From positions 1-64,000 of the forward strand of contig DASXGW010000003.1 of NCBI GenBank assembly GCA_036488875.1: DNA of 64,000 bases, written 5' to 3'. Shown here piece after piece: positions 49,075 through 58,089 of this stretch; position 1 is the first letter of the stretch, and each line of letters starts with the position of its first letter. Below the pieces are notes generated by a model. The model was given only the letters and a program-made list of their open reading frames with translations. It did no database searches and was not told where the DNA came from. Origin of the DNA: Candidatus Baltobacteraceae bacterium (GTDB lineage: Bacteria > Vulcanimicrobiota > Vulcanimicrobiia > Vulcanimicrobiales > Vulcanimicrobiaceae). The translations under genes were made by a program, and so were the position numbers.

Positions 49075-51030
49075 TTAGAAGTTCGTGACGAAGCTGACTA
49101 GACCGAACGTGACGAGCAACCAAATGCCGTAGATCGCGGCGAGTGCGACGACGATCTCGCCGCCGCGCACGAGCCAGCCTCCCGGTCCGCCGCGAGCGCG
49201 CATGACGGCTTCGGCAACCATGGCAATCGCGCCGAGCACGGCGACGATCCCGATGACGTAGAGCACGATCATGATCGGTAGAAGCGACGGTGAGAGGAGA
49301 ACCTCTTCGTTCGACAATGCGACGACCCACCCGGCGAGCGCGACGAGAAACGCGATGGCACCGATGCGTGCCGCGAGATGCACCCATCGTTCCGCCGGCG
49401 AGAGCTCGAGCCGCAGCTTGAGCGCTCGGCGCGCGATCCACGCAACCAGTCGAATGAGCAGCGAGACGATCAGGATCGCGATGAAGCAGAGCAGCATGAC
49501 TTTGAGCGTTCCGAGCGCCGTCAGGCCGGTGACGCGTTGGAAGCTAAAGACGTTGATGTCGTCGACCGCCCACGACACCGGAGTGCCGTCGGATGCAAGC
49601 GCGAAGCCGAGGTGCGTTTGGCCGCCGACTTCCTGGTAGAAAAACGGCTTGATCTCGCGCCACTTCACCGGATTGCCGGCCGGATCGACGAGCCCGCCGG
49701 CTTCGATCGTTCCATCGGGATTGGCGGTGATGCCGGATTGGCCTAACGCGTAGAAGATGCGCAGTGCGCGTTCGGCACGGCGACTGCTCGTGTACCAACC
49801 CGCCGCCCGCGCGGAGTCCGCCTTTGCCGTCGGTAGCGTCGGCGGCTGGGGCGCGGTGTAAGGATAGTAGCGATCGAGAAAGCCGCGGAAGATTTGCTGG
49901 CGAACGGCTTCGCTCGATCCGGGTAAGCCCAGGCTGTTGACCGACATGAAGAAGCCGACGCGCTGCGCCGGAAGCAGGTGCAGATCGCTGTGGAAGACGC
50001 CGGTGTCGCCGCCGTGCCCGACGATCTCGAGCCCGTTGCGATTCTCCTGATAGAACCCGAGATCGAACCCCAAAATATTCGGCGCGGGACGAACCTGCAG
50101 CGTCCACATCTGCGCGACGGTTGCGGGCTTGAGAATGTTGCCGCCCTGATAGGCGCCCCCGTTGAGATATGCGAGCATGAAGCGCCCCATGTCGGTGCCC
50201 GTCGCGGATAGCGCGCCCGCCGGCGCGGCTTCGACCAACTCGAACGGCGTCGGCTTGTCGCTGGCCGTCGTATGATATCCAAGCGACATGAAAGGTTCGT
50301 ACTGCTCGGGCAGCGGCTGCGCGAACGTCGCGCGCGTCATGCGCAGCGGGTTGAAGATGTGGCGTTGGACGTACTCGGCAAACGGCTCGCCGGAGACGCG
50401 CTGCACGATGTAGCCGGCCAACGCGGCGCCGTAGTTCGAGTAGGCAACGACCGTTCCGGGCGGATAGATCCGATTGGGCATCCGCTTGATCAAATAGTCG
50501 CGGAGCGGATAGAGCTGGTCCGGCTTATCCACGAAGAGATCCAGAATCGTCTCTTCGAAGCCGGGCGTGTGCGTCATCAGGTTGCGCACCGTAATCGGCT
50601 TTCCGAACTTCGGCGGAATCTTGAAATCCAGATAGGTGTTGACGTCGGCGTCGAGGTTGATCTTGCCGGCCGCAACGAGCTGCATCAGGGCCGTCCACGT
50701 GAACAGCTTGGAAACCGACCCCGGCCGGAACATGGTCTGATCGGCAACGACGGGCGTTCGCTTCTCAAGATTCGAGTAGCCGTACCCCTTCGCGAACAGG
50801 ACGCGATCGCCGCGGACGACGACCACCACGGTTCCCGCGATGCCGTCGCGATGGATCGCGTACGGCATAATGCCGTCGAAAAAGGCGCTCAAATCTTCGG
50901 GCGTCATCGGGGCGGCGGTGCCGCGGGCAGCCGGAATGGGAGCCGCGGCCTGAGCGGCCGGATGAAGCGGCGGCGTTAGCGAGGGGCCGGAAGCCGCTTG
51001 TCCGGCAAGAGCCAGAAGAATAGCCAGCAT
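49075..51030 (-). CDS. Beta-lactamase-family serine hydrolase fused to a four- to five-helix membrane domain
   Basis: A 651-residue exported enzyme. Residues about 45-385 form a class C beta-lactamase/DD-peptidase fold with S105-VS-K108 (catalytic SxxK), AYSNYGAA (YxN) and GHGGDTG (third motif). Residues about 400-490 are a beta accessory domain, and about 500-650 hold five membrane helices. Relatives include D-aminopeptidases, D-alanyl-D-alanine carboxypeptidases and esterases. Because it faces a peptide-binding-protein gene across a 35-base gap and lies in a locus with three more enzymes of this fold, cleavage of D-residue peptides is the likeliest role. Confidence 0.88.
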   Translation of the reverse strand: MLAILLALAGQAASGPSLTPPLHPAAQAAAPIPAARGTAAPMTPEDLSAFFDGIMPYAIHRDGIAGTVVVVVRGDRVLFAKGYGYSNLEKRTPVVADQTMFRPGSVSKLFTWTALMQLVAAGKINLDADVNTYLDFKIPPKFGKPITVRNLMTHTPGFEETILDLFVDKPDQLYPLRDYLIKRMPNRIYPPGTVVAYSNYGAALAGYIVQRVSGEPFAEYVQRHIFNPLRMTRATFAQPLPEQYEPFMSLGYHTTASDKPTPFELVEAAPAGALSATGTDMGRFMLAYLNGGAYQGGNILKPATVAQMWTLQVRPAPNILGFDLGFYQENRNGLEIVGHGGDTGVFHSDLHLLPAQRVGFFMSVNSLGLPGSSEAVRQQIFRGFLDRYYPYTAPQPPTLPTAKADSARAAGWYTSSRRAERALRIFYALGQSGITANPDGTIEAGGLVDPAGNPVKWREIKPFFYQEVGGQTHLGFALASDGTPVSWAVDDINVFSFQRVTGLTALGTLKVMLLCFIAILIVSLLIRLVAWIARRALKLRLELSPAERWVHLAARIGAIAFLVALAGWVVALSNEEVLLSPSLLPIMIVLYVIGIVAVLGAIAMVAEAVMRARGGPGGWLVRGGEIVVALAAIYGIWLLVTFGLVSFVTNF

Positions 51031-51083
51031 TTTGGCGTATTTCTCGGGATGGCCAAAAAACCATCGTGAGGCACAATATTTTA
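51030..51083. promoter_or_regulatory. AT-rich dyad in the divergent gap between hydrolase and binding-protein genes
   Basis: TTTTGGC (51030-51036) and GCCAAAA (51052-51058) form a 7-bp inverted repeat in the 35 bases separating the two divergent start codons. CACAATATTTTAG follows just inside the + gene. Comparable dyads occur at 56445-56468 and 59249-59278, suggesting one shared regulator, perhaps the XRE-cupin protein at 52680. Confidence 0.5.
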
Positions 51084-52703
51084 GCGAGCCTGCGCGTGGC
51101 CGCCGTCTGCGTGGCGGCCGTAGGGCTCTCGCACTGCCACGCTAGCGGCGCCCCAAACCGCGCGGCGCCGAATACGCTCGTGGTCGCGGTGCGAAAAGAA
51201 CCCGAGTCGCTCAATCCGCTGCTGCTCGAAGGCATCAATGCCTACATCTTCAGCGAGTTGCTGTACTCGTATTTGACGACCTACGATCGTAACGGCGCGG
51301 TGGCGCCGGACCTCGCACGCGAGGTGCCGTCGCTTGCTAACGGCGGAGTCTCCGCGGACGGCCGGACCATAACCTACCATCTGCGGTCCGACGCGCGCTG
51401 GCAAGACGGTGTGCCGGTGACCTCGCGCGACGTCGCGTTCACGTACTCGGCGATAATGAATCCGGCCAACAACGTTCAAGAGCGCTACGGCTACGACGTG
51501 GTTTCGCGCCTCGAGACGCCCGACCGGTATACCGTCGTCGTTCGGCTCAAGCGCGCCTTCTCACCAATCCTCACGTTCTTTTTCGGCGGCGACAGTAACT
51601 ACCCGGTACTGCCGGCGCACAAGCTCGCGCGGTATCCCAATATCAACGCGGTGCCGTTCAATCTCTCGCCGGTTGGATCGGGACCCTATCGCCTGGACCG
51701 ATGGAATCGGGGCGATCGCATCGAGCTCGACGCCAACCCGTCGTACGTGCACGGTAAGCCGAAGATCGAACGCCTGGTGCTTCCATTCGTCCCCGACGAT
51801 TCGACCGTCATCAATCAGCTTCGGACGGGGGAGCTCGACGCCGCGTTCTTCCCGGACACGTCGCGCGTCGAGGAGTTGCGCGCTATTCCCGGCCACCGCG
51901 TCATCGTGACGCCGGTTCCGTACTTCTATGCGATCTCGTTCAACCTGGACGTTCCGGTGCTGGCCGATCTCAGCGTACGCACGGCGGTCTCACAGGCCAT
52001 CGATCGCGACTCGCTCGTGCGAAAGATTACGCTCGGCGTCGACGACTCGAGCAACGCGATGCGCGGATTGTTCACGTGGGCGTACGATCGGCAAGTAAAG
52101 CTGGTGCCGTACGATCCGGCGGCGGCAAAGGCACTGCTGACGCGCGACGGTTGGCTTCCCGGAAGCGACGGCATTCGTACCAAAGCCGGAAAGCGCCTGA
52201 GCTTGCAGCTCGCCTTTCCAACGGGGTCAAACGTGACGACGTCGATGGCGACGGCAATTGAGGCGGCCGAACGGGAGATCGGCGTCGACATGAGCTTGCG
52301 GCAGTACGACCGCAACCAGTTCGTCTCGCTCCAAGGGCCGTGGATGCAGGGCCGCACGCAGCTCGCCCTCTACGACTATCAGGGCAGCTACGATCCGGAC
52401 GCATCGTGGTTACTGGCGTGCGACCAGCGTTCGCCGCGCGGCTTCGATTTATCGCGCTACTGCAATCCGGCGGTGGACGCCCTGCTGCATAAGGCCGCCG
52501 CTTCGTACGATCGCGGAACGCGGTCAGCGGCGTATCGTGCGGTGCAGCGTACGATCGCGCACGATCTGCCATACGATTTTCTGTGCCAGATCAGCGAGGT
52601 CGACGTGATTCCGTCGAACCTCGGCGGCTATACGCCGCCGCTGCTCTCGCCGTTCAACTTCGTCGCGAACTGGTACCGGCTACATCCGTCCGGTCGTAAT
52701 TGA
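51066..52703 (+). CDS. Oligopeptide ABC transporter substrate-binding protein (family 5)
   Basis: A 545-residue exported SBP_bac_5 protein started at GTG 51066. The signal contains GLSHC, a poor lipobox. The mature protein shows LVVAVRKEPESLNPLL (domain start), DGRTITYHLRSDARWQDGVPVTSRDVAFTY (family signature, quoted in part: ARWQDGVPVTSRDVAF), NLSPVGSGPYRL and AVSQAIDRDSLV. It should bind peptides in the periplasm for an ABC permease, but no permease or ATPase gene is in this locus. It overlaps the convergent XRE gene by 24 bases. It is a clear paralogue of the protein at 56458. Confidence 0.92.
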   Translation: MRHNILASLRVAAVCVAAVGLSHCHASGAPNRAAPNTLVVAVRKEPESLNPLLLEGINAYIFSELLYSYLTTYDRNGAVAPDLAREVPSLANGGVSADGRTITYHLRSDARWQDGVPVTSRDVAFTYSAIMNPANNVQERYGYDVVSRLETPDRYTVVVRLKRAFSPILTFFFGGDSNYPVLPAHKLARYPNINAVPFNLSPVGSGPYRLDRWNRGDRIELDANPSYVHGKPKIERLVLPFVPDDSTVINQLRTGELDAAFFPDTSRVEELRAIPGHRVIVTPVPYFYAISFNLDVPVLADLSVRTAVSQAIDRDSLVRKITLGVDDSSNAMRGLFTWAYDRQVKLVPYDPAAAKALLTRDGWLPGSDGIRTKAGKRLSLQLAFPTGSNVTTSMATAIEAAEREIGVDMSLRQYDRNQFVSLQGPWMQGRTQLALYDYQGSYDPDASWLLACDQRSPRGFDLSRYCNPAVDALLHKAAASYDRGTRSAAYRAVQRTIAHDLPYDFLCQISEVDVIPSNLGGYTPPLLSPFNFVANWYRLHPSGRN

Positions 52704-53264
52704 AAGGGCCGCGGCCGCCGCTTTCGAGTCGTTACGGAGCCGGTGCGGAAACCCGGCCGCAAACACGCAGCATTCGCCCTCGGTCATCGGGTAGTCGATG
52801 TGATTGACTTCGAGGACCAGCTGGCCTTTCGTCACGTACACGACGTCGATGCCTTCATGTGACTGCTCGTTCTTGAAGGACGTCCCGGGAGCGAAACGCA
52901 CGTCGACCAGGTCGAGGTCGAGCGCCGGCAGGTGCAGCACTTCGTAATCCACGCCTTTTCCGCGATTGACGCGCTTACGATCGCCGGCGGTAACGAACGT
53001 CGGTCGCGTCAGCTGCGCGGTGAACCCGAGAAACGAGCCGAGATCGTAGTGAAAGACGCTCGCCAGCTTGGCGAGGCGGCCGATTGCGATGTCGGAGTCG
53101 CCGCGCTCGACCGCGCGAATGAACGACGCCGAGAGTCCGCTTTTATCGGCGAGTTCGCGGACCGTCATTCCGCGCTGCGTGCGGACGCGCTCGAGAATCT
53201 TTCCGACGTCGGGCGTGAGGAGGGAGGCGTCGTCAGGTTTCTTCGTGGCGGCCCGCTTTCTCAT
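52680..53264 (-). CDS. XRE-family regulator with C-terminal cupin
   Basis: A 194-residue regulator: residues about 22-78 are a HTH_3 domain (VRELADKSGLSASFIRAVER), and about 95-190 a cupin with the metal/ligand motif HEGIDVVYVTKGQLVLEV and an FPHRLRN end. In this class the cupin senses an amino acid, peptide or sugar and alters DNA binding. The ATG overlaps the stop of the serine hydrolase gene by 4 bases, so it is the last gene of the M81-hydrolase-regulator operon. It is the obvious candidate for controlling this locus. Confidence 0.9.
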   Translation of the reverse strand: MRKRAATKKPDDASLLTPDVGKILERVRTQRGMTVRELADKSGLSASFIRAVERGDSDIAIGRLAKLASVFHYDLGSFLGFTAQLTRPTFVTAGDRKRVNRGKGVDYEVLHLPALDLDLVDVRFAPGTSFKNEQSHEGIDVVYVTKGQLVLEVNHIDYPMTEGECCVFAAGFPHRLRNDSKAAAAALSITTGRM

Positions 53265-54991
53265 ACCCGGGCGAATGTTACCGGTAGCTGGTGCGGCACC
53301 TCCAGGAGCAGCGTACCGCCGTCGCGCCGCAGCAGCGTGGCTTGCGTGGAGGCGATGGCGAGGCGGTCCTTGGCGATCGGCACGAGCGATTTCACCACGA
53401 AGTCTTCGCTGCTGCCGCCGATGCTGCCCGGAACGGTCGCCTTGAGCGTGTCGCCGAGCAGATCGATCGCGATGGCGAGCGACGCGGGCTTCGAAACGTA
53501 GGTTCCGACGAACGCGCGCAACGCGTCCACGGGCACGTCGGCGGGCTCTGGTTCGGGACGCGTTTTCTGCAAACCGATGCGTAAGCCGCCAACGACGACG
53601 AGCGTCAATCCAACCGGCTCGCCGAAGTCGTCGAGCTCGAAGCGCACCACGGACTTGTAGGTACGCAAATACGGATCGTCGATGGCAACGGTGAAACTGT
53701 CGAACTGCCAGTGCTCCAGCGCGCCCTCGAAGCCGATGAAGGCGAAATGCAGTCCGCCGTCGCGGTGCGCGACTGCCGCCGTTCCGTAGAAGTCATCGCC
53801 GTAGGTGCCGGCGTAGGCTTCGAGCGGCCGCGACGCCGCCGTTCCCGGAATCGTCGAGCGCTTGCGGTCCTCCTCGGCGTAGTCGAGACGTTCGCGCCCG
53901 AAGACTTCTCGCTCGCGAAACTCGACTAGCCAGGTCCTCGGCCGATCGAAGATCACGCTATCGATCGTGTGATAGACGAGAGCTTGCGGCAGACGGCAGC
54001 TATTGACGTTCGCCAGCGCAGTAACGCCGAAGCGTTTTTCCGGCACGACGGCCGCAACGGCGCTCATGCCGTCGATATTCCCGCCATGGGTGACGACCGT
54101 GAGTCCGCGGTACGAACAGACGAACCACCCGGTCGCGTAGCTCAAAAACTCCGCTTCGGGAAAGAGCTCGCTCCACGCCGATTGTGCGATGAGCATTTGC
54201 GGGGTTTGCGTCATGCGCGACGCCCCCGTTGAAAGCAGACGTCGACCGTCGTAAACTCCGCCGTCGATGGCGAGGCGCAGCCACGCCAGCATGTCGCGTG
54301 CGTTGGAGTAGATCGAGCCGGCCGGATTCATGTTGAATCCTTCGTGCGAGGTGATTTTCACGAGCTCGTTGTCGATGCGTGCGTGCGGCTGCGCGAGGTT
54401 TCCTTTGGGATCGACCGATGCGACCGACGCGTGACTATCGGACATGCGCAGTGGGGTAAGGATGCGCTCGCGAATGAAATCGTCCCAGGATTTGCCCGTG
54501 AGCGCGGTAATGAGCTCGCCCGCCGCGAGGTACATGATGTTCTGATAACCGAAGGTCGTGCGGAAGCTCCACGACGGCTGCAAATGCGCGACGCGGCGCA
54601 TCACTTCGGCGGCGTCATAGCCGCTTTTATACCACATGAAATCGCCGCGTTCGAGGCCGCTGCGGTGCGTCAGCAGATCGCGCACGGTCATTTCGCGCGT
54701 CACCCACGGATCGAATATCCGGAATGACGGAAGGTGGTCGACGACGCGGCTATCCCAAGAGATCCGGCCCTCGTCGATAAGCATCGCGACCGCGGCGCCC
54801 GTGAACGATTTCGATACCGATCCGATCGCAAACAGCGTGCGATCGTCGACCGGTTCCGTGCCGCCCAGCCGCCGCACGCCGAAGCCTCGCGAAAGCAGCG
54901 TTTCGCCGCCGGCGATGATGCCGCAGCCGAGGCCCACGACCGGCCAATCGGCAACTGCGCGCTCGATGGATGCTTCGAGAGACGTCGTCAT
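53261..54991 (-). CDS. Beta-lactamase-family serine hydrolase, cytoplasmic
   Basis: A 576-residue enzyme without a signal peptide. The catalytic core (about 1-350) has S58-VS-K61 in FAIGSVSKSF, a YQN motif (FGYQNIMYLA) and THGGNIDG. The C-terminal about 220 residues hold two beta-barrel-like domains (AYAGTYGDDFYGT and AFVGTYVSKPASLAI), the layout of D-aminopeptidase-like S12 enzymes. The ATG at 54991 overlaps the M81 gene stop as ATGA, and its own stop overlaps the XRE gene start. The extra upstream reading frame is out of phase with gene 54988 and was rejected. Probable D-amino-acid amide or peptide hydrolase. Confidence 0.9.
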   Translation of the reverse strand: MTTSLEASIERAVADWPVVGLGCGIIAGGETLLSRGFGVRRLGGTEPVDDRTLFAIGSVSKSFTGAAVAMLIDEGRISWDSRVVDHLPSFRIFDPWVTREMTVRDLLTHRSGLERGDFMWYKSGYDAAEVMRRVAHLQPSWSFRTTFGYQNIMYLAAGELITALTGKSWDDFIRERILTPLRMSDSHASVASVDPKGNLAQPHARIDNELVKITSHEGFNMNPAGSIYSNARDMLAWLRLAIDGGVYDGRRLLSTGASRMTQTPQMLIAQSAWSELFPEAEFLSYATGWFVCSYRGLTVVTHGGNIDGMSAVAAVVPEKRFGVTALANVNSCRLPQALVYHTIDSVIFDRPRTWLVEFREREVFGRERLDYAEEDRKRSTIPGTAASRPLEAYAGTYGDDFYGTAAVAHRDGGLHFAFIGFEGALEHWQFDSFTVAIDDPYLRTYKSVVRFELDDFGEPVGLTLVVVGGLRIGLQKTRPEPEPADVPVDALRAFVGTYVSKPASLAIAIDLLGDTLKATVPGSIGGSSEDFVVKSLVPIAKDRLAIASTQATLLRRDGGTLLLEVPHQLPVTFARV

Positions 54992-56433
54992 ACTCGTGGC
55001 CAATAGTCTAGCTCCCGCGTTTTGTAACCCATGTTGGCGAAGTCGATTTGAAGCGCGCCCGGCGCTTTGACGTAGATTGCCCGTTTTGCGATCGTCGAAA
55101 ATCCGGCCCAGAAGTGGTGTGTCGACTTGAGGGCGATAATGCGGCACGAATCGAGGGGGATTCCCAAGCCGGTGAACGCGTCGGGGAAGAAGACCTGCGA
55201 GCGAACCGATGCGAGTGCGATGTCGATGCCGTCGACGCTGACCCACGCCGACCGACCCAGATCGGCCGGACCGCTCCGATCCATCGCGGTTTGCGAGTGG
55301 TTGTTGACGACGGATCGAACCGTGACGCGCAGGTCGAGCGGATCGCCCGAGGCGGGCCCCAGTTTTCCGCCGATCCGCACGTCGATCGTAGCACCAGCTC
55401 CTGCATCGGCGCACAGCTCGACGGCTATAGGATCGTAGTACGTACCGGTAATCACGCCGCGAACGTTGCGCTCGAGCAGCCGGCGCAATAAGAACGTGCT
55501 GTCGCCCGGCGCGCCGCCGCCGGCGTTGTCGGAGATGTCGGCAAGAACGACCGGCCGTTCGGCGCTTTCGAGCGCATCGTCGATGGCGTCGTCGATCGAT
55601 TCGGCGTGCAGCGTAGCCGCCTGACGCACGTCGCGGAACTTCTCGGCGAAGTGCAGCGCGGCGCGCTTAGCCTCTTGCGCGTCACCGTCGGCGATGGCGA
55701 GCACCTTTGAGCCGCAACCTGCGACGTCGGCCCATGGAAAGCCGTGCATCAGCGTGACCGACAGCAGGCCGTTACGTTCGGCTTCGGCTGCCTCATCGAC
55801 GAGATCGCGCATCGGCGACGTGCCGGTCGGGAACAACCCGATCATGTGACAGTCTTCCATCACCATAACCGGAGTGGTCTTGCCGGTTGCAGCGCCGAGA
55901 CAGATTCGGTAGAGATCTTCGGCGCGCTCGACCATGTCGGTGTGCGGATACTCTTTGTACGCGACGATCGCCGTCGCCGCCGAGACCATCGTATCGCTGA
56001 GGTTGCCGTGAAGATCGAGTTCGGTACCGATCACGACGCCGGGCCCGACGAGTTGGCGGCAGCGAGCGAGCACGTCGCCGTCGCAGTCGTCGTACCCGTC
56101 CGCTGCCATCGCGCCGTGCAGATACAGCAATACGACGTCGAGCGGCTGCGCTTTTTTGACGGCAGCCAAGAGTTCGTCGCGCAGAGATTCGTAGACGGCC
56201 CGCACCGTGCGGCCTCCGGGTTCGGCAAACGCCGCGATGCTTTCGACCACGATATGGCCATCTCGCTCGGCTAGTTCGCGCCAGCGGACGAGCGGGGCGA
56301 ACTCCCAACTCGAGATCTCGAACGGCGCTTGGGCGCCGCGTTGAATGCGCGAGCGTTCGAACGCCGTCCAGCCCGTCGGGATGGGGGAGAAGGTATTTGT
56401 CTCGGTAATCAGCGCGCCGGTAAGAATTTTCAC
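54988..56433 (-). CDS. M81-family metallopeptidase (MlrC-like)
   Basis: A 481-residue zinc enzyme resembling microcystinase C (MlrC), which finishes degradation of a D-residue-rich cyclic peptide. Signature segments are TETNTFSPIPTG (N-terminus), LYLHGAMAADGYDDCDGD (H106, metal), GTELDLHGNLS (D140, H142), LFPTGTSPMRDLV, NAGGGAPGDSTF and the closing STHHFWAGF. Translation starts at GTG 56433, only 24 bases from the divergent binding-protein ATG. It is the first gene of a three-gene overlapping operon with a serine hydrolase and the XRE-cupin regulator, consistent with catabolism of D-residue peptides. Confidence 0.93.
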   Translation of the reverse strand: MKILTGALITETNTFSPIPTGWTAFERSRIQRGAQAPFEISSWEFAPLVRWRELAERDGHIVVESIAAFAEPGGRTVRAVYESLRDELLAAVKKAQPLDVVLLYLHGAMAADGYDDCDGDVLARCRQLVGPGVVIGTELDLHGNLSDTMVSAATAIVAYKEYPHTDMVERAEDLYRICLGAATGKTTPVMVMEDCHMIGLFPTGTSPMRDLVDEAAEAERNGLLSVTLMHGFPWADVAGCGSKVLAIADGDAQEAKRAALHFAEKFRDVRQAATLHAESIDDAIDDALESAERPVVLADISDNAGGGAPGDSTFLLRRLLERNVRGVITGTYYDPIAVELCADAGAGATIDVRIGGKLGPASGDPLDLRVTVRSVVNNHSQTAMDRSGPADLGRSAWVSVDGIDIALASVRSQVFFPDAFTGLGIPLDSCRIIALKSTHHFWAGFSTIAKRAIYVKAPGALQIDFANMGYKTRELDYWPRV

Positions 56434-56444
56434 GGCAGTGCGCG

Positions 56445-56468
56445 TATTTTGTCATGCATGCCAAAATA
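56445..56468. promoter_or_regulatory. AT-rich palindrome in the 24-base gap between M81 and binding-protein genes
   Basis: TATTTTG (56445-56451) and CAAAATA (56462-56468) form a perfect 7-bp dyad with a 10-base spacer containing the ATG of the + gene. TATTTT could be the -10 box of a leaderless + transcript starting at 56458. It is the best of the three dyads in this locus. Confidence 0.6.
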
Positions 56469-58089
56469 TTCCTCTCGCCTGCCGGCGGTGCTGGCTCTCG
56501 TGCTTGCTTGTGCGAACGCGTGTAGCCAAACCGTTAACGGAACGCAGGCGCGCGACCGGCTCGTCGTCGGCAGGATAGCCGACGTGCAGTCCCTCAATCC
56601 GCTGCTGCTCCAAGGGGCCGATACTGCAGCGATTGGTCCGCTCGTCTTTTCATATCTGCTCGGCGCGGGGCCGGGCGGTTCGCTTGCGCCCGACGTTGCC
56701 GTCGCAGTACCGTCGCTACGAAACGGCGGTGTTTCGCCGGACGGCAAGACGATCGTTTACCGGCTGCGCAAAAACGTGCTGTGGCAAGACGGCAAGCCGT
56801 TGACCTCGGCCGACGTCGCGTTTACGTATCGACAGGTGATGAATCCACGCAACGACGTTCCGACGCGCGACGTCTGGGATCGCATCGCGTCGATCGATAC
56901 GCCCGATCCGCAGACGGTTCGGATACGTCTGCGGGCGCCCAACTCGGCTGTGCTTTCGTACTTCTTCGGACCGGACGGCAACTATCCGATTTTGCCCGAG
57001 CACCTGCTGCGGGGATACAGCGATCTCAATCACGCGGCGTTCAACGCGATGCCGGTGGGCAGCGGGCCGTTTCGCGTCGTGCAGTGGACGCGTGCCGACC
57101 ACATTACGCTGCAACGTTTCGATCGGTACTTCGGCGGCACGCCGGAGTTGCGCGAAATCGTTCTGAAGATCCTCGCGTCGCAAACCACCGAGCTCGTCGA
57201 AATGCGGACGCACGAGATCGACGCGACGGTCGAGGGAAGCATCACGCAATTGCAAGATTTCGCGGGGATTCCCGGCGTACGCGCCGTGCGTGCGCCCGTG
57301 TACGGCGGCGCGCTCATCGCCTTCAACGTGCGCGATCCGATGGTCGCCGACGTTCGCGTGCGGCGCGCGATCGCGGAAGCGGCCGATTTGCCGCGGCTGG
57401 TCGCGCAGGCAAGTCACGGCACGCTAAATACCGTCGACGCCGGTCGCGGTTTGTACGGGCCCGACTACGATTCGGGCATCCAAGGCGCGCCGGCGTACGA
57501 TTTGGCGGACGCGAACCGGCTGCTCGATGCCGCCGGATGGCCGCGCGACGGATCCGGCACGCGGCAGCGTAACGGCGTTTCGCTTGCACCGACGTTCGTC
57601 TACATTCAATCGAGACCGGAGGTCCAAGCCTTCGCGCTGCTCCTTCAGGCACAGCTGCAGCGAGCGGGCATTGCCCTGACCTTACGACCGTACACCGAAC
57701 AGGAATACGGCGCGCCGGCGAGTGCCGGCGGCCCGCTATTTAGCGGACGCTTTCAAATGGCACTGCTGAACCTGCTCATCGCGCTCGATCCGTCGACGGG
57801 GTATCTGTTCGGCTGCGACGACGGTACGCCGACCGGATTCAACGTTACCCGCTACTGCAATCCCGAAGTCGATCGCGCGAATGCCGCCAGTCTGCGAACG
57901 TACGACCCGAAGGAGCGCGCCGCGCAGTCGGCGGTCGTACAGCGCGAAGTCGCGCGCGATCTTCCGCTCGTCCCCGTGTGGCAGCAGGCCAACGCCGTGG
58001 CCTATCCAGGGAATCTCTCCGGAGTCGACCCCGCGGCGTACTTCATTTTCGGGAATGTCGCGAAGTGGCGCTATCTGCCGCCGCCGTAA
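56458..58089 (+). CDS. Oligopeptide ABC transporter substrate-binding protein (family 5), second copy
   Basis: A 543-residue paralogue of the protein at 51066. The signal sequence contains LACANAC, a plausible lipobox. The mature part has LVVGRIADVQSLNPLL, DGKTIVYRLRKNVLWQDGKPL (in part), the SADVAFTYRQVMNPRND stretch, MPVGSGPFRVVQW and ADANRLLDAAGWPRDG. Like its relative it lacks any linked permease or ATPase gene. The ATG at 56458 sits inside an AT-rich palindrome. It overlaps the convergent serine hydrolase gene by 19 bases. Probably delivers peptides to an unlinked Opp/Dpp-type permease. Confidence 0.92.
   Translation: MPKYSSRLPAVLALVLACANACSQTVNGTQARDRLVVGRIADVQSLNPLLLQGADTAAIGPLVFSYLLGAGPGGSLAPDVAVAVPSLRNGGVSPDGKTIVYRLRKNVLWQDGKPLTSADVAFTYRQVMNPRNDVPTRDVWDRIASIDTPDPQTVRIRLRAPNSAVLSYFFGPDGNYPILPEHLLRGYSDLNHAAFNAMPVGSGPFRVVQWTRADHITLQRFDRYFGGTPELREIVLKILASQTTELVEMRTHEIDATVEGSITQLQDFAGIPGVRAVRAPVYGGALIAFNVRDPMVADVRVRRAIAEAADLPRLVAQASHGTLNTVDAGRGLYGPDYDSGIQGAPAYDLADANRLLDAAGWPRDGSGTRQRNGVSLAPTFVYIQSRPEVQAFALLLQAQLQRAGIALTLRPYTEQEYGAPASAGGPLFSGRFQMALLNLLIALDPSTGYLFGCDDGTPTGFNVTRYCNPEVDRANAASLRTYDPKERAAQSAVVQREVARDLPLVPVWQQANAVAYPGNLSGVDPAAYFIFGNVAKWRYLPPP

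Noticed and set aside
54992-55414. 141-codon extension upstream of the serine hydrolase start at 54991
   Set aside because: It overlaps the coding region of the M81 peptidase out of phase and is Arg-rich. The ATG at 54991 with a 4-base overlap is the consistent start.
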